Shown: positions 59,408 through 64,000 of the stretch, piece by piece
Layout of the letters: each line of letters starts with the position of its first letter
Numbering within the stretch: the first letter of the stretch is position 1
Source of the DNA: Oncomelania hupensis
Taxonomy: Eukaryota > Mollusca > Gastropoda > Littorinimorpha > Pomatiopsidae
DNA: 64,000 bases
Reading direction: 5' to 3'
Assembly (NCBI GenBank): GCA_036898135.1
Contig: CM072516.1
Coordinates: forward strand, 66,625,672-66,689,671
Translations under genes and position numbers: made by a program
Notes under the pieces: generated by a model
Database searches by the model: none
The model's input: the letters and a program-made list of their open reading frames with translations, nothing else
What the model was told of the DNA's origin: nothing

Positions 59408-62400
59408 ACGGCAGAACGTTAAACTCGTAGTGGCCGTCCATCGTGCTGAAGGCTAGGTACTGGCGGGATGAAGGGTGCACGGGAATCTGGTAAAAGCCTT
59501 TGCTCAGATCCACTCGGGAGAAGTATCGGGCGGATTGTAGCTTTGCAAACAAGTCTGTGGGGTCGGATAGGGGTCCGGGCACGAACTGGGTTACAAGGTT
59601 CAACTGCCGGAAGTCGATACAGAGGCGATGTTCTCCGCTGGGCTTCCGTGATAGAACTATTCCTGCGCTGTAGGGGGAACGGGAGGGAGCGATGACTCCG
59701 GCTTGTAGCAGAGCCTCTACTTCCGTTCTTACTACTTGCTGCTGGGAAAGTGGGACGGGGTACGGTTTCTGGCGGACGGGAGTGGGGTCCGTCAGGGTTA
59801 GTCGAACTTCTTCCAGGTCCGTCCTCCCAGGAATGTCGGTGAGGACTTCCCTGTATTCTGCTACGATGGCGCGTAGTTGGCGTTGCTGGCCGGCGGGGAG
59901 TGAGGGGTCCAGAGAGACGTCCCGGAAGGATTCCTTCCCTTTTAGCGGAAATTCGGCGACGCCGGTCTCTGTGCCATCCACTTCGACGGCCAGCGCGACC
60001 GTGAGTAGCGAGTGGGAGTCTGGGGCGGGTGCAGGTTGCTCCAGGTACCGCTTGAGCAGATTGATGTGGTGGGTCCTGGGCTTTCCGCCTACCTCGATGC
60101 GATAGGTGGTACGGGAGAGCTTCTCAAGCACCGGGTAGGGTCCCTGCCAAGCTATGTCTAGCTTGTTTGTGCCGCTGGGGAGGAGCAGTAGGACTTGGTC
60201 TCCTACCTGTAGTTCTCGGTCCCGGGCGCGGCGGTTGTGATAGCGGGCTTGCCTTTCTCTCGCCTTCTTCAGGTTGGCGGAGGCGGCTTTCCAGGTGGCC
60301 TTGAGGGTTTCTTGGAGCCTCGTGACGTATTTCGTTGCGTCGACCGGTGCCTCGTCCAGTTTGGCGTCGGTCCAGCTACGTCGCAGGGCGGCCAGGGGTC
60401 CGGAAAGGGGTCTTCCAAAAAGCAGCGTGGAAGGCGTGTATCCGGTGGAGGTGTGCGGGGTCTCTCGATACGCGAAGAGCGCTGACGCGACGTATGTGTC
60501 CCACTCTTCCGGCTGTTCGTCGGCGATCTTGCGGATAATCGAGATGAGAGTCCCGTTTAGGCGCTCGACCTGTCCGTTGCTAGCGGGGTGGTAGGGTGGA
60601 GTCCGGATATGGCGAATGCGGAGTAGTTGAAAAACTTCTTGCATAAGTTTTCCGGTGAACTGGGACCCGTTGTCGGTCAAGATGTTGTCCGGGAATCCGA
60701 CTCGCGTGAATATGGTGACGAGCGCGTCGGCGACTCGGGCGGCGTCGATCTTTGGTAGAGGAACGGCTTCACACCACATCGAGCAGGCGTCGACAAGGGT
60801 TAGTAGGTACTGGTTCCGCTTCTTGGTCCGCGGGAGGGGTCCTACTATGTCGACAGCCACTCGCTGGAAGGGCGTTCCGACGACGACGGTGGGGCTGATA
60901 GTGACCGGTACGGTGTGATGGCGGGGCGAGTATCGTTGGCACTGGCGACAGGACTTGACGTAGCGCTTCACGTCTTCGGTCATCCCGGGCCAGTGGTACT
61001 GAGCGCTGATGCGTAGAGTGGTCGCTCCTATGCCCATATGTCCGCTTAGGGGCATGCTATGGCCAAGTTCCAGGACTTGGGGGCGAAGTGTCGCAGGCAC
61101 GACGAGTTGAGAATGGTCGTCCTTCTGACGGAAGAGGAGTCCGTCTTCGACGAAAAAGTCCCCGGACTTGGGTGGAGTGCGTGCGGCGGGAAGTTTTCCG
61201 TAGCACTTGCGGAGGGTGACGTCGTTTTCTTGGGCCTTCCGGATCTGTTCCGGCATCTGGTTGGGTATCGGGGGTGGTGTCGCGGCTGTTTTCGCCTGGG
61301 CGCGCGTCTGGACGGCGGCCATCGACTCCACAGGCTGGGGCGGCATCCCCAAGAACACGTATCGGTATCCTAAAATCAGGTCGTACAGGGGCTGGTCCAT
61401 CACGGCAGCTTGGATGGTCCCCGTTACGTATCGGCTGGTGACTTGGATCCGGGCTATAGGGAGCGTGGTGCTGGGTTGTGACGCGTCGGCCAACTTCAGG
61501 GTGATAGTCTCGCCGGTCAGGTCTTGTTCCCTGTTGAGCGAGCGGCGGACGACGGCGTCGAAGGTGAGTCCAGTGTCGTATAGACAGTGGGCTGGGCGAT
61601 TGTTGACCATCACTTGCTCGGTGACGGCCGGTCGATCGGCGGGAGTGACGACGGGGGTTACCGGTTTCCCGTCGGGGGTAACTTGGCGTAGGGCTAGTAC
61701 GGTACCTTGTTTGCGACGCTGGTCGCTGATGCGTCGAAAACATTTCTCCCGGGTATGTCCTCGGCGCTGGCAGTAGCCGCAGTAGAGCTCTGTGCTCCGC
61801 TTCCCTGGCTCTGCTCCGGGGTTCGGGCGTCCTTTGGGCGGTTGTGGACGGTGGTTCGCTGGCGGGACTGGCCGGCGAGGCTGGTGGCGGGTATCTGGCG
61901 ATGAGGGTGCGGGGGGATCACGGCGAGGCTGTCTGTCGTCGGGATGGGCAGTGAGGTAGCGGTCCGCGACGATGATCAGATCTTCAAGGCGGGCGGCGCC
62001 CTGTTCGGCGGCGAAAGTCCGTAGTTCCGCTGGCATTGTCCCTCGGAGTTGCTCGGCTAGCATCAACTCTAGCAGTCCGTCGTATGTCCTGGGTTCGTCA
62101 GTTTGCTCTATCCATTTGTCCCGTAGCGTAGCTAGACGGTCGGCAAACTGCGTGGACTTCTCCCCTTTCTCTCTCCGGGAGTTCCGGAAATTCTTGCGAT
62201 AGTGCTCACCTGAGAGCTCGAAACCATGCAGCAGGGCTCTCTTGAGGGCGGGATAGTCTCCCTCCTCGGAAGTCGGCGTCTTGGCCAGAATCTCATAGGC
62301 CTTCCCCTTAAGGCCATGACTGAGCTTGCGATACCAGAACTGGGGGTCAAGACCGTTTTCTCTCGCGACTCGTTCGAATCGGCCGAGATAGACTTCAATC

Positions 62401-62441
62401 GATTCGTCTCGTTCGACGAATGGGTCCAGGGGAAAGTTCAT
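58983..62441 (-). CDS. Element B2 capsid-protease-integrase-RT frame
   Basis: From FPLDPFVERDESIEVYL (capsid-like), CGYCQRRGHTREKC (zinc knuckle), CLYDTGLTFDAV (protease), the integrase HHCC site, VAVDIVGP, ILTDNGSQF and GQVERLNGT (D-D-E, intact), GPYPVLEK and THHINLLKRYLEQ (integrase end), straight into YPVPLSQQQVVRTEVEALL, CIDFRQLN and RVDLSKGFYQIPV (RT motif A), to FGLHNAPSIF. There a TTTC duplication (about 59375-59382) shifts the frame. Because B2 is uninterrupted from protease to RT motif B, it proves the integrase-before-RT order in one continuous frame. Confidence 0.94.
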   Translation of the reverse strand: MNFPLDPFVERDESIEVYLGRFERVARENGLDPQFWYRKLSHGLKGKAYEILAKTPTSEEGDYPALKRALLHGFELSGEHYRKNFRNSRREKGEKSTQFADRLATLRDKWIEQTDEPRTYDGLLELMLAEQLRGTMPAELRTFAAEQGAARLEDLIIVADRYLTAHPDDRQPRRDPPAPSSPDTRHQPRRPVPPANHRPQPPKGRPNPGAEPGKRSTELYCGYCQRRGHTREKCFRRISDQRRKQGTVLALRQVTPDGKPVTPVVTPADRPAVTEQVMVNNRPAHCLYDTGLTFDAVVRRSLNREQDLTGETITLKLADASQPSTTLPIARIQVTSRYVTGTIQAAVMDQPLYDLILGYRYVFLGMPPQPVESMAAVQTRAQAKTAATPPPIPNQMPEQIRKAQENDVTLRKCYGKLPAARTPPKSGDFFVEDGLLFRQKDDHSQLVVPATLRPQVLELGHSMPLSGHMGIGATTLRISAQYHWPGMTEDVKRYVKSCRQCQRYSPRHHTVPVTISPTVVVGTPFQRVAVDIVGPLPRTKKRNQYLLTLVDACSMWCEAVPLPKIDAARVADALVTIFTRVGFPDNILTDNGSQFTGKLMQEVFQLLRIRHIRTPPYHPASNGQVERLNGTLISIIRKIADEQPEEWDTYVASALFAYRETPHTSTGYTPSTLLFGRPLSGPLAALRRSWTDAKLDEAPVDATKYVTRLQETLKATWKAASANLKKARERQARYHNRRARDRELQVGDQVLLLLPSGTNKLDIAWQGPYPVLEKLSRTTYRIEVGGKPRTHHINLLKRYLEQPAPAPDSHSLLTVALAVEVDGTETGVAEFPLKGKESFRDVSLDPSLPAGQQRQLRAIVAEYREVLTDIPGRTDLEEVRLTLTDPTPVRQKPYPVPLSQQQVVRTEVEALLQAGVIAPSRSPYSAGIVLSRKPSGEHRLCIDFRQLNLVTQFVPGPLSDPTDLFAKLQSARYFSRVDLSKGFYQIPVHPSSRQYLAFSTMDGHYEFNVLPFGLHNAPSIFFQHDDAEAVGPPPLSVHTLFYGRHTRRNGDMGGAPASGAPTLAPPQRSWPHCPADQMPVRLSRAGISWPHHQPWTAPASGKDRPAPSRRATPQDQERCSVLPGTEWLLSEVCTRLQRDRRATIQPNPEDRT

Positions 62442-63090
62442 CCCCGGAATCGGCGGGGGGGGGGGGTGCGGGTATTCCGGTGCTGGTGGCGAAACTGGGG
62501 GCGATGAGCGAGTAGTCTTCGCTAGCGGGCGATGCGATACCTAAATCGCGGCGGTCGCGCTCAAGCTGGAGGAGTGCTTGGCGCCGTTCGAGCCCCTTAT
62601 CCTTCCTTTTCTCTTCCAGTGCCGCTACCCTCTCGTCCTCCTCCTTCCTCCTTGCGGCGGCTCTCTCCTCCTCTGCTATCCTCTCTTTCGCCTCCTCTCT
62701 TCTCCGCTCGGCGGCTCTCTCCTCCTCTGCAATCCTCTCCTTAGCCTCCTCTCTTCTCCGCTCGGCGGCTTTCTCCTCTTCTGCAAGCTTCCGGGCGGCG
62801 GCTTTCTCCTCCTCTGCAATCCTCCGGGCGGCGGCCCGTTCCTCCGCGGCGATGCGCTCCTTCTCCTCCTCTTTCTTCCGGGCGGCGGCCCGTTCTTCCG
62901 CGGCGAGGCGCTCCTTCTCCTCCTCTTTCTTCGCCTCTCGCTCTTTGGCCCTCTCCTCCCTCTTCAACTTTTCCTCTGCCACGTCAGCATCTACGTTAGC
63001 CAAGACGTAGTCTTTGAGTTCGGTGCCGGCGAGCCCTAAGCTCTCGCCAATACTCTTGTACTTAAGAGCAAGCTCTCCCCGGTCGGCCAT
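62395..63090 (-). CDS. Element B2 Gag N-terminus
   Basis: ATG at 63090-63088. The short helical domain (ALKYKSIGESLGLAGTEL) is followed by about 130 residues of charged coiled coil (EERAAARKKEEEKERI-type units, arranged differently from B1). The frame leaves the capsid frame at a run of 12 G (62455-62466, plus strand). A run this long may be a replication or an assembly slip. With a normal run length it would join the 58983-62441 frame. Confidence 0.88.
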   Translation of the reverse strand: MADRGELALKYKSIGESLGLAGTELKDYVLANVDADVAEEKLKREERAKEREAKKEEEKERLAAEERAAARKKEEEKERIAAEERAAARRIAEEEKAAARKLAEEEKAAERRREEAKERIAEEERAAERRREEAKERIAEEERAAARRKEEDERVAALEEKRKDKGLERRQALLQLERDRRDLGIASPASEDYSLIAPSFATSTGIPAPPPPADSGDELSPGPIRRTRRID

Positions 63091-63524
63091 GGTAAGGGAG
63101 GTAACTTACCCTGAAAAAGGTCCTAACCGGAATGAGGGGCGCACACAAGGGGTACACTGACGGAAAACAAGGGGGTGGGCTGGATGAGCTACGATGAGTC
63201 TGCAAAGGGGCGAATACAACACAACCACAAAGACAAAATGCAATCAAACCACAAAGACAAAATGCAATCAATCAAAAATACAAAAATGAATGCAAGAAAA
63301 AGCCTGTTGAGAAATCACCACTCGGGAAAACCAGTAAGGGACCTATGGGCTATGCTATCTACTACTAGGCTTAGAGGGCTGGGTCCTATCTATACTGGGC
63401 TGGGGTGGAAATTACGCTAAGTCCTAAGTCTAGTCAAGTTGGAATGGGAACCTAAGTCTTTTGTCTCGTTGGGTTGGAGGGGGAAAACCTAAGTCTTTAG
63501 TCTCGTCGGGGTCGCCAAAGTTAA
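63091..63524 (-). promoter_or_regulatory. Element B2 leader with primer-binding site
   Basis: In element sense the LTR end is followed by TTAACTT and TGGCGACCCCGACGAGAC, the same PBS as B1, then a leader of about 0.4 kb up to gag. Confidence 0.7.
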
Positions 63525-64000
63525 TGTCACGAAGAGAGGGGTTGGGGGATGGGGGTAAGCTCTTAATCTCTAGCGCGTTATTACCTCCTTTGAATAGGTT
63601 AATGGTGCGATGACATTCGAGAGATTAATGCTGGGCCAACTTAATAAACAGACAGGGTAAAGACGAGATGGAGAGTAAGACTACACTAGTTAAGAAATGC
63701 ACATTCAAAGGCCAGTCAGGGTAATTGCAATTTCTATAACTATTCACTTTATTTAATTTGAAATGGGGACTGTAGGTCGAATACTTCTAACGTGAGTCAT
63801 AGGCATAGCGTCTTTTAGTAAGGAGTAGTCTGGTGATATTCTGGGTAGTCAATATTTGGGATACTAGAGCGAATGTAGACTGATCTCATCACAGGGCGAG
63901 AGTGTATCTGTATGGTTTCAGAGTCTCTCTGATAATCTGGCGAGGGGGGATTCTCGTAGGCTTAGGCACTTAGCTCTGTACTGCAGTGCGGCGATTTGTC
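63525..64000 (-). repeat. 5' LTR of element B2, cut by window edge
   Basis: The first 476 bases of the LTR (plus orientation) from TGTCACGAAGAG. They match 56653-57128 without a difference that I could see. Confidence 0.95.

Larger units (their letters stand above)
56653..64000 (-). mobile_element. LTR retrotransposon B2, runs past the right window edge
   Basis: Same family as B1 by its coding sequence. LTRs are 56653-58250 and 63525 to beyond 64000. The 476 visible bases of the right LTR look identical to the left one, so insertion was very recent. Gag-PR-IN-RT-RNase H order on the minus strand. It is broken by a homopolymer frameshift in gag (62455-62466) and a 4-base insertion in RT (about 59375-59382). 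The outer target duplication cannot be seen because the right end is outside the window. The left flank is AGTGC (56648-56652). Confidence 0.95.

Overview
This is a window of intron-rich, TE-dense animal genome, most likely a marine lophotrochozoan and probably a mollusc. The evidence is long introns with GT-AG boundaries, abundant di- and trinucleotide microsatellites, tRNA-derived SINEs, and a mix of CR1/L2-, RTE-, I- and L1/Tx1-like LINEs. The taxon is an inference, not something read directly. There is no prokaryotic organisation, no CRISPR array and no convincing free-standing RNA gene.

Two host genes are recognisable, both on the minus strand and both in small exons that a simple ORF scan misses. 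The first is the 5' part of DNA ligase IV (LIG4): five phase-0 exons between 8446 and 1453 give 228 residues of the N-terminal DNA-binding domain, and the catalytic exons lie beyond the left edge. The second is organic solute transporter subunit alpha (SLC51A/OST-alpha): six in-frame exons between 42973 and 27792 give about 347 residues ending at the natural stop. Only a short N-terminal exon was not found.

The rest is mobile DNA, often nested. Three LTR retrotransposons dominate. Element A (19180-27235, minus) has 5-bp target duplications GTCAG and LTRs differing by two indels, and sits inside an L1/Tx1-like LINE. Element B1 (30325-39488, plus) has target duplications CCTAC, sits inside an RTE-like LINE within a SLC51A intron, and has a PIF/Harbinger-type non-autonomous element in its left LTR. 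Element B2 (56653 to beyond 64000, minus) belongs to the same family as B1. All three have Ty3/gypsy-type proteins, but integrase lies upstream of reverse transcriptase (Gag-PR-IN-RT-RNase H). This is the copia-like order known from Gmr1-type elements. A has lost the RT core in frame. B1 and B2 each carry inactivating indels.

Layout: 1-8.6 kb LIG4 with intronic LINE and hAT remnants; 8.8-18.1 kb a series of degraded SINEs and LINEs; 18.1-27.3 kb LINE plus element A; 27.8-43.0 kb SLC51A with element B1 in one intron; 43.0-47.0 kb microsatellites, a LINE copy and a small hAT derivative; 47.0-49.7 kb two inverted copies of a terminal-inverted-repeat element enclosing four SINE copies and a minisatellite; 49.7-56.6 kb LINE and repeat fragments; 56.65-64.0 kb element B2.
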